Shown here one piece after another: positions 6,626 to 13,886 of a stretch of 15,260 bases of DNA. Location: positions 1 through 15,260 of the forward strand of contig CAMXLV010000033.1 in the NCBI GenBank assembly GCA_947244675.1. Direction: 5' to 3'. Both the position numbers and the translations under genes were made by a program. This stretch comes from an uncultured Clostridium sp. Lineage in GTDB: Bacteria > Bacillota_A > Clostridia > TANB77 > CAG-508. Below the pieces are notes generated by a model. It did not search any database, was not told where the DNA came from, and saw only the letters and a list, made by a program, of their open reading frames with translations. Position 1 is the stretch's first letter, and every line of letters begins with the position of its first letter.

Positions 6626-7285
6626 TTATTCTATTTCAATGCTTTCATCATTTTCTAATATCTCATATTCAACTTCGTTTTTATCAAACATTTCCTTTAC
6701 AAAATCAAAATTCACAGGATATTTAGAACTATCTGCATGTAGTGGAATTACTAATTTTGAATTAGTTTCTTTTGCAAATAATGAGGCTTCAAAAGCTCCC
6801 ATTACTACTCCATAATCTGAAACTGGAACACATAAAATATCACATTTATATTCATTTTGGAAACAAATAGTATCACTTGTTATATATACCCTTGTTTCAT
6901 TATCATCTATTATATATCCAATATTTTCAATGACCTTTGCCCCTGTTTTCATTGGTGGTATGTATCCATGTTCAGCATGTACTACTTCTACTATTACTTT
7001 ATCTTCTATATTAATTTTATCATTTTCTTTAACGATATTTATATCTAATGTTGGATGAGTATTTTTTACTTCATTACTTGAATATATTTTGATATTCTTA
7101 TCTACTTTTTCTAATATCTCTGTATTACAATGGTCTGAATGTTTATGTGTTATTAAAATTATATCTACAGTATTCCAGATATTAAAATATTCCTCTTTAT
7201 ATTTTAAATTTCCTGGATCAACTAATATCTTTTTTCCTTTTGTTTCTACTAATAAACATGATTGTGGAAATTTTGTAATTTTCAT
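6626..7285 (-). CDS. Metallo-beta-lactamase-fold hydrolase (UlaG-like)
   Basis: This 219-aa cytoplasmic MBL-fold enzyme has the HxHxDH motif as THKHSDH (H47, H49, D51, H52). Further likely metal ligands are H103 or H106 (HAEHGY), D138 (TSDT) and H183 (PLHAD), enough for a two-metal site. The short single-domain form with ILVDPG near residue 20 fits the beta-lactamase-like/UlaG group, which cleaves lactones or phosphoesters; there is no reason to predict antibiotic hydrolysis. AAAGGA lies 11 nt before the ATG. It lies between a Nudix gene (41-nt gap) and the FMN reductase gene (37-nt gap). The substrate is unknown. Confidence 0.86.
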   Translation of the reverse strand: MKITKFPQSCLLVETKGKKILVDPGNLKYKEEYFNIWNTVDIILITHKHSDHCNTEILEKVDKNIKIYSSNEVKNTHPTLDINIVKENDKINIEDKVIVEVVHAEHGYIPPMKTGAKVIENIGYIIDDNETRVYITSDTICFQNEYKCDILCVPVSDYGVVMGAFEASLFAKETNSKLVIPLHADSSKYPVNFDFVKEMFDKNEVEYEILENDESIEIE

Positions 7286-7326
7286 AATTTATCAAATCCT
7301 TTCTTTTTTTGTTAAACTTATTTATA

Positions 7327-7770
7327 TTATGAATTATATTTATTATTATCAAATATATCTAAAGGATATATGTTGTTATTTTCAATATCATCAATAGTTT
7401 TTATTCCTATTTCATAACCTCTTAATTCTTCTCTTTTCATTTTCTTTATATCTTCTATTGGAATCCATTTAACATCTAAAATTTCTTCTTTATCAAATTC
7501 TATGTTTTCTTCTATTATTTCAGCCATAAATCTTATTAAAATATGAGTTTCTTTTTCTAAATCAATGTTGGCAATAGGTAAAACACCTATCAATTTAACT
7601 TTACATCCAGTTTCTTCAAAAGTTTCTCTTATTGCTCCATCCGTTATTTTTTCAAATTCTTCTAAATGTCCTGCTGGAAAATTCCATTGCCCATAACATC
7701 GTTTTTTTGCTTCTTTTACCATTAATATTTTATTATCTTTAACTATAATACATCCTGCTATAACTACCAT
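7327..7770 (-). CDS. Nudix hydrolase (second of four)
   Basis: This 147-aa protein has a full Nudix box G34-x5-E40-x7-RETFEETGC (R48 to C56). The preceding QWNFPAGHLE, with a Trp and PAG, resembles MutT/NudJ-type enzymes that act on nucleoside di- or triphosphates. GGGAGG precedes the ATG. A nearer ATG, 4 nt from the GGAGG, hits a stop after two codons, so the start at 7770 is firm. It is clearly different from the other three Nudix proteins, so it did not arise by a recent local duplication. Its exact substrate is not predictable. Confidence 0.9.
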   Translation of the reverse strand: MVVIAGCIIVKDNKILMVKEAKKRCYGQWNFPAGHLEEFEKITDGAIRETFEETGCKVKLIGVLPIANIDLEKETHILIRFMAEIIEENIEFDKEEILDVKWIPIEDIKKMKREELRGYEIGIKTIDDIENNNIYPLDIFDNNKYNS

Positions 7771-7788
7771 ATCATTAATCCTCCCAAC

Positions 7789-7887
7789 CTATAATTCAAT
7801 TATTTCTAAATCATCTGGTACATAAACATTTCCTTTGAATTTTTCTTGTGCTTCTTCGGTATATAATCTTTTCCTGTCTTCATTTTT
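7789..7887 (-). pseudogene. In-frame coding remnant after the Ppx-like stop
   Basis: These 32 codons plus TAG follow the Ppx-like TAA without frame change. They have protein-like composition (KRLYTEEAQEKFKGN and then VYVPDDLEIIEL) and no start codon of their own. The next gene's GGGAGG follows within 10 nt of the TAG, the usual spacing in this operon. Either the Ppx-like gene was once 32 residues longer, or this is the end of a lost gene. Confidence 0.5.
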
Positions 7888-8739
7888 TTATATTTCATCC
7901 TTTTTGTCTAAAATTCCATATACCATTGCTATATCAGTTGGAACTATATACTTTGCTCCTATTTCTTCTGCAACTAATAATGCAAAAGCACTCATTGCTC
8001 TTGTTGCATACCACCAATTTGGATCATTTACTCTATTTCTTATTTCATCTAAAGAAATTGATTTATAATATCTTTTTGTTTCACTTTTTCTTGTTTCTAT
8101 ATCCATCATAATTGGAGATGCATCATCTTCATATAAAGTGTTTGCTTCATATTTTATTCCAGAGTGTCTTGCAAATTTTTCATGTCCTCCACCTGCTAAA
8201 ATTAATATATCTGCTTTTTCTTTTGGTAAGTTTAATCTTTCTTTTATAAAATTCTTTACTGCTTCTAAATCAGTTGTTGCAAAGTTTTCTGCTAAATCTG
8301 GAAATTCTTGCATTACATCTATAACACCAACTTTTGAATTTATACTTTCTTTTATTTCTTTATCATATATTGCAATTTCAGTAGAACCTCCTCCACCTAT
8401 GAATACACATACTTTATCTTTCACATATCTTGTTGTTCCAAAAACTGTTAATTCATTTTCTTTTTCTTGAGAAATAATATTAAATTCGTATCCTGTTTCT
8501 TTTTTGAATCTATTTAAGAATTCTTTTCTTTCTGTATCATTTAATATATCTTGTGAAATATTTTTCAAATCATTTATACTAGAAATTAATTCTACAACAT
8601 CACTTTCTCTTAATTTTTTATCTTCATTGTAATGTTTTTTTAATTGTATTGTTTTTCCTTCTAATTTTTCTATTATTTTACCATTAAACTTGTTAACTTT
8701 AGTACAAGTTGAGCCAACTTCTACAATTATTTTATTCAT
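7888..8739 (-). CDS. Ppx/GppA-like phosphatase, possibly cut short at its C-terminus
   Basis: This 283-aa ASKHA-fold protein resembles exopolyphosphatase / guanosine pentaphosphatase. It starts IIVEVGSTCTKV (phosphate-1 loop in place of the usual DIGSN), has ISQEKENELTVFG (equivalent to the ISG-EEA region) and the hallmark GGGGSTE (115-121). Such enzymes remove terminal phosphate from polyphosphate or pppGpp. A GTG at 8754 is open, but the ATG at 8739 has GAGG nine bases upstream and is preferred. The frame continues past the TAA at 7888-7890 for 32 sense codons, rich in charged residues and ending VYVPDDLEIIEL, to a TAG at 7789-7791 beside the next ribosome binding site. A premature stop or the tail of a deleted gene would explain this. 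Confidence 0.82.
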   Translation of the reverse strand: MNKIIVEVGSTCTKVNKFNGKIIEKLEGKTIQLKKHYNEDKKLRESDVVELISSINDLKNISQDILNDTERKEFLNRFKKETGYEFNIISQEKENELTVFGTTRYVKDKVCVFIGGGGSTEIAIYDKEIKESINSKVGVIDVMQEFPDLAENFATTDLEAVKNFIKERLNLPKEKADILILAGGGHEKFARHSGIKYEANTLYEDDASPIMMDIETRKSETKRYYKSISLDEIRNRVNDPNWWYATRAMSAFALLVAEEIGAKYIVPTDIAMVYGILDKKDEI

Positions 8740-8762
8740 ATATTTTTTCCTCACAAATATTA

Positions 8763-9413
8763 CTATTCTTTCTTTAAATTTAATAAATCATTGCTTTTTA
8801 TATAATTTGCTATTTCCTCAAATATTTTCTCTGTATATATTGGTCTATCATTTTCAATAAATAAATCTGCAACAGTTTTTTCTCCATTATTTAATAATTT
8901 TTCTATTCTTGCATCATTTAAAAGATGTTCATTTTCTTTTTTATTTATATCAATAGACTTTTCTTCGCAATATAACTTACATTGTATATTTGCCTCTAGT
9001 TTATCACACATTTTTGCAAAAATAGATTCATTTGTTTTCATATCTTCAAATTCTTCTATTAATTCTATATATTGTAATCTCTTATCTAAAGTACTTAATA
9101 TTTCTTCTACTGCTTTTTTTCCTAAAGTTCTTTTTTCTTGTTTTGTAACTTTATCAAATGGAGTTAAATCTCCTATTTTAATTTCTTCTATTTCATGTAA
9201 TACAAGCATTATTATTACTTTATATAAATCAATGTCTAATTCAAATTGAGAATCTATTGAAATTGCTAAAATACATGTACCATAAATATGTTCTGCAACA
9301 CTTTCTACTCTTTGCCTATCTATATTCCACACTTTCCATCCGCTTCTAATTTTGTCCTTAAGCTCTGTTGTTAGTAAATAAAATTGAAGTAAGTTTTTTA
9401 TTTTATTCTCCAT
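8763..9413 (-). CDS. HD-domain hydrolase, YfbR-like 5'-nucleotidase group
   Basis: This 216-aa protein resembles the HD_3/YfbR family, which removes phosphate from (deoxy)nucleoside monophosphates. It has RSGW (23-26), ESVAEH with ligand H42, the second motif H73-E74 in LHEIEE followed by IGDLTPFD, and D137 in CDKLEA. The usual HD doublet reads H-E here. Because the surrounding GD-TPFD is intact, this may be a subfamily trait rather than inactivation. It starts with a GGAAGGA-type ribosome binding site and is followed 23 nt later by the Ppx-like gene. It is unrelated in detail to the HD protein at 4088-4705. Confidence 0.83.
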   Translation of the reverse strand: MENKIKNLLQFYLLTTELKDKIRSGWKVWNIDRQRVESVAEHIYGTCILAISIDSQFELDIDLYKVIIMLVLHEIEEIKIGDLTPFDKVTKQEKRTLGKKAVEEILSTLDKRLQYIELIEEFEDMKTNESIFAKMCDKLEANIQCKLYCEEKSIDINKKENEHLLNDARIEKLLNNGEKTVADLFIENDRPIYTEKIFEEIANYIKSNDLLNLKKE

Positions 9414-9431
9414 TATACATTCCTTCCTATT

Positions 9432-9680
9432 TTATTCGTTTCCTTCTTTTAAATTAAATTTATTTATCATATCTTTAGTTGCAAATCCTTTATGTTCTTT
9501 TACTTTTTCTAAAAATACTATTCCATCTAAATGATCACATTCATGTTGTATATTTCTTGCTGTAAATCCTTTTACTTGTTTTATAATTTTTTCGCCTTTT
9601 TCGTTATAATATGTAACTTCAATATAATAGTTGTTCTGCTATTTCAACATCTGCTCTGTTAGTCTTACAGCCTATTTCCT
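9432..9680 (-). pseudogene. Peptide deformylase C-terminal fragment, frameshifted
   Basis: The minus strand encodes the last part of a peptide deformylase, including GFTARNIQHECDHLDGIVF with the metal-binding HExxH as HECDH, and ends GNE-TAA at 9432-9434. Upstream, GCKTNRADVEIAEQ is in another frame; removing one base near 9626-9633 would join it to YYIEVTYYNEKGEK. The N-terminal half, including the start and motif 1, is missing, and the fragment abuts the stop of the next Nudix gene. It cannot encode an active deformylase. Its frame and flanks suggest a full gene once stood here in the operon and lost its front half by deletion. Confidence 0.82.
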
Positions 9681-9684
9681 CATT

Positions 9685-10203
9685 TCATTTTAAATAACTA
9701 TATTTCTTACTTACAATATTATATAGTTCTCTTGCTCCATTGCTTAATTCGTCTTCATTAACTTCACCGATTTTATATCTTTCATATCCTAAACATTTAT
9801 TAGGTTCTGCAATTTTTAATTCTCCACCATTTAAAGAACCTTTATAAACAAGATAAATCCATTCTTGTTCTTTATTATTTCTTACATCAAATGTTTTAGC
9901 ATAAGTCGACACAATAAATTCTTGTAATTCAATGTTTGCTTCTGTTCCAACTTCTTCTTCAATTTCTCTTTGTAATGCTGTCCTAAAATCCATATCACTT
10001 TTCTTTACTCTACCTCCAATAGTTTCTAGTTTTAGTTGTTCATCTCTGCATCCTAAACCTCTTCTTTGAAAAACTATTTTATTTTCTTTGTCAAAAGCAT
10101 ATACAATAACTGCAACTTCATATTCTTTTGATATTTCACTATTATTTTTTAGAACTTCGTTTAATTCGTTCATATCTTTTACTTCTTTTGAAAATAATTT
10201 CAT
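9685..10203 (-). CDS. Nudix hydrolase with a variant box (third of four)
   Basis: This 172-aa protein has a Nudix-like fold with IGGRVKKSD-x8-REIEEEVGT. The REUxEE catalytic helix (R79 to G86) is intact, but the upstream glycine-to-Arg spacing is one residue longer than standard and D70 stands where the box has Glu. An N-terminal extension of ~28 residues precedes the first strand. QRRGLG before the box recalls Nudix proteins related to ADP-ribose or isopentenyl-diphosphate families, without a firm match. GAGGT lies 8 nt before the ATG. It comes 25 nt after another Nudix gene, and the deformylase fragment follows. Confidence 0.82.
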   Translation of the reverse strand: MKLFSKEVKDMNELNEVLKNNSEISKEYEVAVIVYAFDKENKIVFQRRGLGCRDEQLKLETIGGRVKKSDMDFRTALQREIEEEVGTEANIELQEFIVSTYAKTFDVRNNKEQEWIYLVYKGSLNGGELKIAEPNKCLGYERYKIGEVNEDELSNGARELYNIVSKKYSYLK

Positions 10204-10228
10204 TTCTTTTTACCTCTTTCATTAAAAA

Positions 10229-10627
10229 TTACCTTAATAATCCTTTTTCATATAAATCATTAAATATAAGTTTATCTACTGGCGAAATTATATCTATATC
10301 TTTATAATTTAACCATCTTATTTCTTGAATTTCTGAACTAGGTCTTATATCTCCTATAAATTCTGCTGTATAACAAGTCATTTTAACTATTATTCCTTCT
10401 GCTTTTCCATGTGCTTTTGCTTTAAATGTTCCATAATATTTTATCGTATCTTCTTTTATATCAATAGTTAGTTCTTCTTTGCATTCTCTAATTAATGTCT
10501 GTTCATCTGTTTCATTTAGTTCTCTTTTTCCTCCTGGCAAATAATATGTATCTTTTCCTTTTGATAATGTACTTAATATTTGTCCATTTTTTAGATATAA
10601 TAATGCAATTTTATCAATTTCTTTCAT
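10229..10627 (-). CDS. Nudix hydrolase with a variant box (fourth of four)
   Basis: This 132-aa short Nudix protein has PGGKRELNETDEQ, then RECKEELTI. G33-x5-E39-x7-R47-E48 and E51-E52 are present, but the usual Gly near the end of the box is T54. The core catalytic glutamates are intact, so activity is plausible. LPGGK and the short length fit small NTP pyrophosphohydrolases. A GGAGG lies 7 nt before the ATG. It is separated from the upstream dehydrogenase gene by 91 nt, the widest gap between intact genes in the operon, and I see no ORF in that gap. Confidence 0.86.
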   Translation of the reverse strand: MKEIDKIALLYLKNGQILSTLSKGKDTYYLPGGKRELNETDEQTLIRECKEELTIDIKEDTIKYYGTFKAKAHGKAEGIIVKMTCYTAEFIGDIRPSSEIQEIRWLNYKDIDIISPVDKLIFNDLYEKGLLR

Positions 10628-10718
10628 TAATTATCCTCCAATTCGTTTTTAATATAAATTAACATTTCTCCATAGCTAATTTGTTACACTTATTGCAACA
10701 TGATTAATATTAAATATT

Positions 10719-11453
10719 TTACATTCCTCCATCTACCTTTATCACAGTTCCATTAATATATTCTGCATTTTCTGATGCTAAAAAACAAATTACTTTTGCT
10801 ATTTCATCTGGCCTAGCAAATCTCTTTTTATATATTTTTTCTGTTTCTTCTTGTATTAGCTCTTTTGGTAGTTCTTTATTCATTTCTGTATTTACCCATC
10901 CTGGTGCTACTGCATTTACATTTATATATGGTGCAAATTGTATTGCTAAATTATATGTTAAATTTATAATCGCTGCTTTTGAAGCATCATAGTCTATACT
11001 TGATGGAAAAAAAGTATTTATTCCATTTGTTGAAGATACATTTATTATTTTCCCACTTTTGTTTTTCATCATGTTTTCGCTTACATATTTTGATACTAAA
11101 AATGTTCCTATCGTATTTACTTCTAATGTTCTTTTCCAATCTTCCACAGTTCTATCTTCAAATTCTTTATCTATTACTATTCCTGCATTATTTACAAGTA
11201 TATCTATTCTTTCAAATTTATCTACTATTTCTTGTATCATATTTTTAACTTGTTCTTCATTTGATACATCAGCTTTAATTACTAATGTCTCTATTTTATA
11301 TGTTTCTTTCAAGTAATTTGATAATTTTTCTGCATTTTCTTTATCTGTCAAATAATTTATTACTACCTTGTAACCACCTATCTTTGCGAACTCTATAGCT
11401 GTAGCCTTTCCAATCCCTTTACTACTCCCCGTTATCAATACAACTTTTTCCAT
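10719..11453 (-). CDS. Short-chain dehydrogenase/reductase (FabG-like)
   Basis: This 244-aa classical SDR has the NAD(P) loop TGSSKGIG (8-15), ADV (61-63), NNAG (88-91), N113, the catalytic Ser near 140, and Y155-x3-K159 in YDASKAA. The C-terminal VDGGM is typical of FabG-type enzymes. It reduces a carbonyl or oxidises an alcohol with NAD(P)H. Placement with hydrolases, away from fatty-acid genes, makes a housekeeping FabG less likely. AAGGAG lies 9 nt before the ATG. It is the first gene after the promoter at 11482-11510 and so probably the first gene of the operon. Confidence 0.92.
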   Translation of the reverse strand: MEKVVLITGSSKGIGKATAIEFAKIGGYKVVINYLTDKENAEKLSNYLKETYKIETLVIKADVSNEEQVKNMIQEIVDKFERIDILVNNAGIVIDKEFEDRTVEDWKRTLEVNTIGTFLVSKYVSENMMKNKSGKIINVSSTNGINTFFPSSIDYDASKAAIINLTYNLAIQFAPYINVNAVAPGWVNTEMNKELPKELIQEETEKIYKKRFARPDEIAKVICFLASENAEYINGTVIKVDGGM

Positions 11454-11481
11454 ATCTTATTCTCCTTATCATTATGCTATA

Positions 11482-11510
11482 ATTCTATCACAGCTTAACC
11501 ATTTTTACAA
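11482..11510 (-). promoter_or_regulatory. Promoter of the hydrolase operon
   Basis: -35 TTGTAA (11505-11510), a 17-bp spacer and an extended -10 TGATAGAAT (TAGAAT at 11482-11487) lie about 30 nt upstream of the SDR start. A strong terminator just upstream (11548-11608) isolates it from the recombinase, so the operon does not depend on recombinase transcription. Confidence 0.7.
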
Positions 11511-11547
11511 TTCTTTAATTTTTAATTTGAACAAAACTTTTTAGAAT

Positions 11548-11608
11548 AAAAAAACGAATTGTCAGAATTTCTAAGTGATGGCAATCACAAAGAAATTCTA
11601 GAAATTCG
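11548..11608 (-). terminator. Strong branched terminator after the recombinase
   Basis: On the minus strand three stacked stems form one long hairpin: a 6-bp outer stem (CGAATT/AATTCG), a 9-bp middle stem (AGAATTTCT/AGAAATTCT) and a 5-bp tip (GTGAT/ATCAC with a 4-nt loop). They are separated by small symmetric internal loops and followed by seven T residues. It is much longer than the other terminators in the window. It ends recombinase transcription before the operon promoter. Confidence 0.85.
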
Positions 11609-11613
11609 CATAT

Positions 11614-11706
11614 TTATCTGTAATTACATATTAAATTTTTTATTTTAACTATATCAAACTCACTCATGTCAGTCCTTATATGCTTCACATCTCTGATGTT
11701 CCTATC
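11614..11706 (-). pseudogene. Possible coding remnant downstream of the recombinase
   Basis: A 30-codon frame on the minus strand, lying between stops, reads RNIRDVKHIRTDMSEFDIVK and then KNLICNYR-TAA. It has protein-like composition but no start codon with a ribosome binding site. A neighbouring frame just upstream gives HSFRIHTTDIEYKIGTSEM. Together they look like the frameshifted 3' end of a lost gene. I do not recognise the family, and chance is possible. Confidence 0.3.
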
Positions 11707-11754
11707 TTATACTCAATATCTGTGGTATGTATCCTAAAGCTATGAAAATTTGCT

Positions 11755-13602
11755 TTATTTTAGCTTATTCTCTATGTTGAAAGAAATGTCTCCATCATAT
11801 TCTGCTATTACTTTTACCTTTATATAATCAAGTTGTTTTTTCGTTCTAAACAAATCTTCATCTTTCTCAAATATTTTCAGTTTTTGAAAACTTTTTATTT
11901 CACATATCACGTTTTTATCTTCTATACTTATTGGCTTTATGCTTTTCTTTTTTACTTTCTTTTCTGGTTCTTCTAATAATTCGTAACTATCACTCTTTTT
12001 GCTACTTTTCAAGATAAAACTTACTACATATGGATTTTTGTTTCCTTCTCCATCAATTTCTCCAATAATTACTTTGTCTACTAATATATCAAAAACTTCT
12101 CTGTCAAATTCAGTTATGATATCATGACTTTTTAAAAGATTTTTGATTTCTTCCATTTTAGATTTTAAGTTGTCTTCTTTACTTATTTTGTTAGCTTTGC
12201 TTTCTTTTTGTTTTTGAATATTTCTTATTTTTCTTTCTATTTCATAATTTTTTTCTTTGAAAGCTTCTTCTGTAATTGTATTATCTAACTTTAAATCTAA
12301 TAATTTCTTTAGTCTTTCTTTTAAGTCATGTTCTTGTATATTTAGTTTTTCAATTTCTTCTTTGCTATTATTTTCTTGTAATATTGGTTCTGCCTTTTCC
12401 ATAAAGTTTCTAATAATAGTAGCTTTATCTGCACATAAAACTCTATAAGCATCTAAAAAACATTTTTCTATTACTTTTTCTGGTATTGGTTTGCTATCTC
12501 TACAATATTTTCTGCCTTGTTTTATTGCAGTTGAACAATACCATGCTTTTTTATTTTTTGTTGAACTTACCCAATTTTTTCTCGTAACTAACCTTCCACA
12601 AAATGCACAATAAGTTATTCCACTAAAAGCATACATTCTCCTAAATGTTCCACATCTCGTACCTTTATTATAGCTTTCGCTTCTTTTTTGCAAGATTTCT
12701 TGAACTTTATCCCAAGTTTCATTATCAATAATTGCTTCATGATTTTTCTCTATTAAATATTTTTGTTCTTCTCCCATATTTTCTAATCTTCTATGAGTGA
12801 TTGGATCTACTGTAAATGTTTTTCCTTGTAATAAGTCTCCTTTGTATTTTTCATTTTTGATAATTTTTCTTATTACTGTTTCACACCATATTGGATTACC
12901 TCTTCTTGTTGGTATTCTCGCTTGAGTTAGTTCTTTTGCAATCATTGTTGTTCCTGCACCTTGTGCATATCTTCCGAAAATATATTGAATCACTTTTTTC
13001 TCTTCTTCATTTACAGTTAATGTCTTTGTTAGCTTATCATAGTCATAACCATAACATCCATGAAATCCTACTAATTCTCCTCTTTGCATTTTCATTTTTA
13101 AACCAAGTTTTACATGTGATGATATTGTTTCACTTTCTTGTTGTGCTACTGAACTTAATATAGTTAATAGTAATTCTCCACTCATTTCAAGTGTATTGAT
13201 GTTTTCTTCTTCAAAGAGTATTGCAACATTTTTTTCTTTTAACTTTCTTACATAGGACAATGTATCAACTGTATTTCTTGCAAATCTTGAAATTGATTTT
13301 GTTAGTAATAAATCAAATTTTCCATTTAATGCATCATGTATCATTCTCATAAAGTCACTTCTTTTGTAGTCTTGTGTTCCTGAAATTGCCTCATCTGCAT
13401 ATACTTGTGTTGCTATCCATTTGGAGTTTGCATTCATTTTTTCCATATAGTATTTTAATTGTGATTCATAACTATTTTTCTGGTCTTCTTTATCTGTACT
13501 CACTCTTGCATAGGCTGCTACTTTAATTGGTCCATTTATTATGGTTCCTTTATTTCTGTCTATTCGACCATTTATTTTTTCAATTATTTGTACTTCGGCC
13601 AT
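11755..13602 (-). CDS. Large serine recombinase
   Basis: This 615-aa site-specific recombinase would integrate or excise a mobile element by cutting both DNA strands through a serine. The resolvase catalytic domain starts with AAYARVSTDKEDQ (nucleophile S35) and contains SISRFARN. The recombinase DNA-binding domain follows at about 180-290. A zinc ribbon appears as YCAFCGRLVTRKNW...WYCS...KYCRDS (about 340-385). A Lys/Glu-rich coiled coil covers about 415-500. The C-terminal tail is also found as a fragment at 3371-3475. AAGGAGG lies 4-5 nt before the ATG. It is preceded by a 47-aa ORF and its own promoter and followed by a strong terminator. It is full length, without frameshift, and probably active. 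No conjugation genes are visible, so any element it moves must be small or extend past the window. Confidence 0.95.
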   Translation of the reverse strand: MAEVQIIEKINGRIDRNKGTIINGPIKVAAYARVSTDKEDQKNSYESQLKYYMEKMNANSKWIATQVYADEAISGTQDYKRSDFMRMIHDALNGKFDLLLTKSISRFARNTVDTLSYVRKLKEKNVAILFEEENINTLEMSGELLLTILSSVAQQESETISSHVKLGLKMKMQRGELVGFHGCYGYDYDKLTKTLTVNEEEKKVIQYIFGRYAQGAGTTMIAKELTQARIPTRRGNPIWCETVIRKIIKNEKYKGDLLQGKTFTVDPITHRRLENMGEEQKYLIEKNHEAIIDNETWDKVQEILQKRSESYNKGTRCGTFRRMYAFSGITYCAFCGRLVTRKNWVSSTKNKKAWYCSTAIKQGRKYCRDSKPIPEKVIEKCFLDAYRVLCADKATIIRNFMEKAEPILQENNSKEEIEKLNIQEHDLKERLKKLLDLKLDNTITEEAFKEKNYEIERKIRNIQKQKESKANKISKEDNLKSKMEEIKNLLKSHDIITEFDREVFDILVDKVIIGEIDGEGNKNPYVVSFILKSSKKSDSYELLEEPEKKVKKKSIKPISIEDKNVICEIKSFQKLKIFEKDEDLFRTKKQLDYIKVKVIAEYDGDISFNIENKLK

Positions 13603-13628
13603 ATTACCTCCTTCTTGCCGATTACTGT

Positions 13629-13780
13629 TTCATTATATATTAAAAACATTTCTTTTTCAATACAAATTCACAGTTATTAGCATCTTTTGTTGATTTTGTT
13701 TTTGATTTTTTCATATTCATTTTTTGTAATTTTGTTTTCTTTTGTTAGCTTGTTTAAAATTCCTATATATGCACTTTTTC
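13629..13780 (-). repeat. Recombinase upstream region duplicated upstream of folD
   Basis: This is the intact partner of the degenerate copy at 2322-2430. It holds the recombinase promoter and most of the 47-aa ORF. The copies share orientation and diverge immediately downstream of the -10 element. Confidence 0.8.
13632..13660 (-). promoter_or_regulatory. Recombinase promoter
   Basis: -35 TTGAAA (13655-13660), a 17-bp spacer and -10 TATAAT (13632-13637) lie between the 47-aa ORF and the recombinase. The recombinase can therefore be transcribed separately from the small ORF. Confidence 0.8.
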
Positions 13781-13820
13781 TTATATTTCTTTGAATATTA
13801 CTGTTTTTAATTTCTATCAT
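13677..13820 (-). CDS. 47-aa basic protein upstream of the recombinase, SHOCT-like
   Basis: A perfect AGGAGGTG lies 6 nt before the ATG at 13820. The protein is short and basic and ends with two stop codons in a row (TAA TAA). Its C-terminal half, LNKLTKENKITKNEYEKIKN, follows the pattern of the SHOCT domain (a hydrophobic helix, then a turn with 'I-T-x-x-E-[FY]-E'), a small module common in proteins next to recombinases and on plasmids. Its role is unknown; a recombination directionality factor or oligomerisation aid is a guess. A terminator ends just upstream of it (13855-13886) and no promoter was identified for it. A decayed copy lies upstream of folD. Confidence 0.75.
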   Translation of the reverse strand: MIEIKNSNIQRNIRKSAYIGILNKLTKENKITKNEYEKIKNKINKRC

Positions 13821-13854
13821 TTTTCAACACCTCCTGTCTTTTATTTTTAAGTAC

Positions 13855-13886
13855 AAAAAAATAACAAGCATTTTTTTACTTGTTAT
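13855..13886 (-). terminator. Terminator between the toxN region and the recombinase module
   Basis: On the minus strand ATAACAAG (13886-13879) pairs with CTTGTTAT (13868-13861), an 8-bp stem around a 10-nt loop, followed by at least six T residues (plus-strand A run at 13855-13860). It ends any transcript coming from 13887-14249. Confidence 0.8.

Noticed and set aside
6626..7285. Beta-lactam resistance gene
   Set aside because: The fold is shared by many hydrolases; length, motifs and lack of a signal peptide fit a cytoplasmic UlaG-like enzyme, not a secreted beta-lactamase.
7835..8111. Two overlapping plus-strand ORFs opposite the Ppx-like gene
   Set aside because: Phe/Leu/Ser-rich translations antisense to a gene with clear motifs; shadows of AT-rich coding sequence.
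1..11453. Island integrated at the tRNA genes
   Set aside because: No copy of a tRNA 3' end is seen elsewhere in the window, and dprA, folD and an intact operon lie between the tRNAs and the recombinase.
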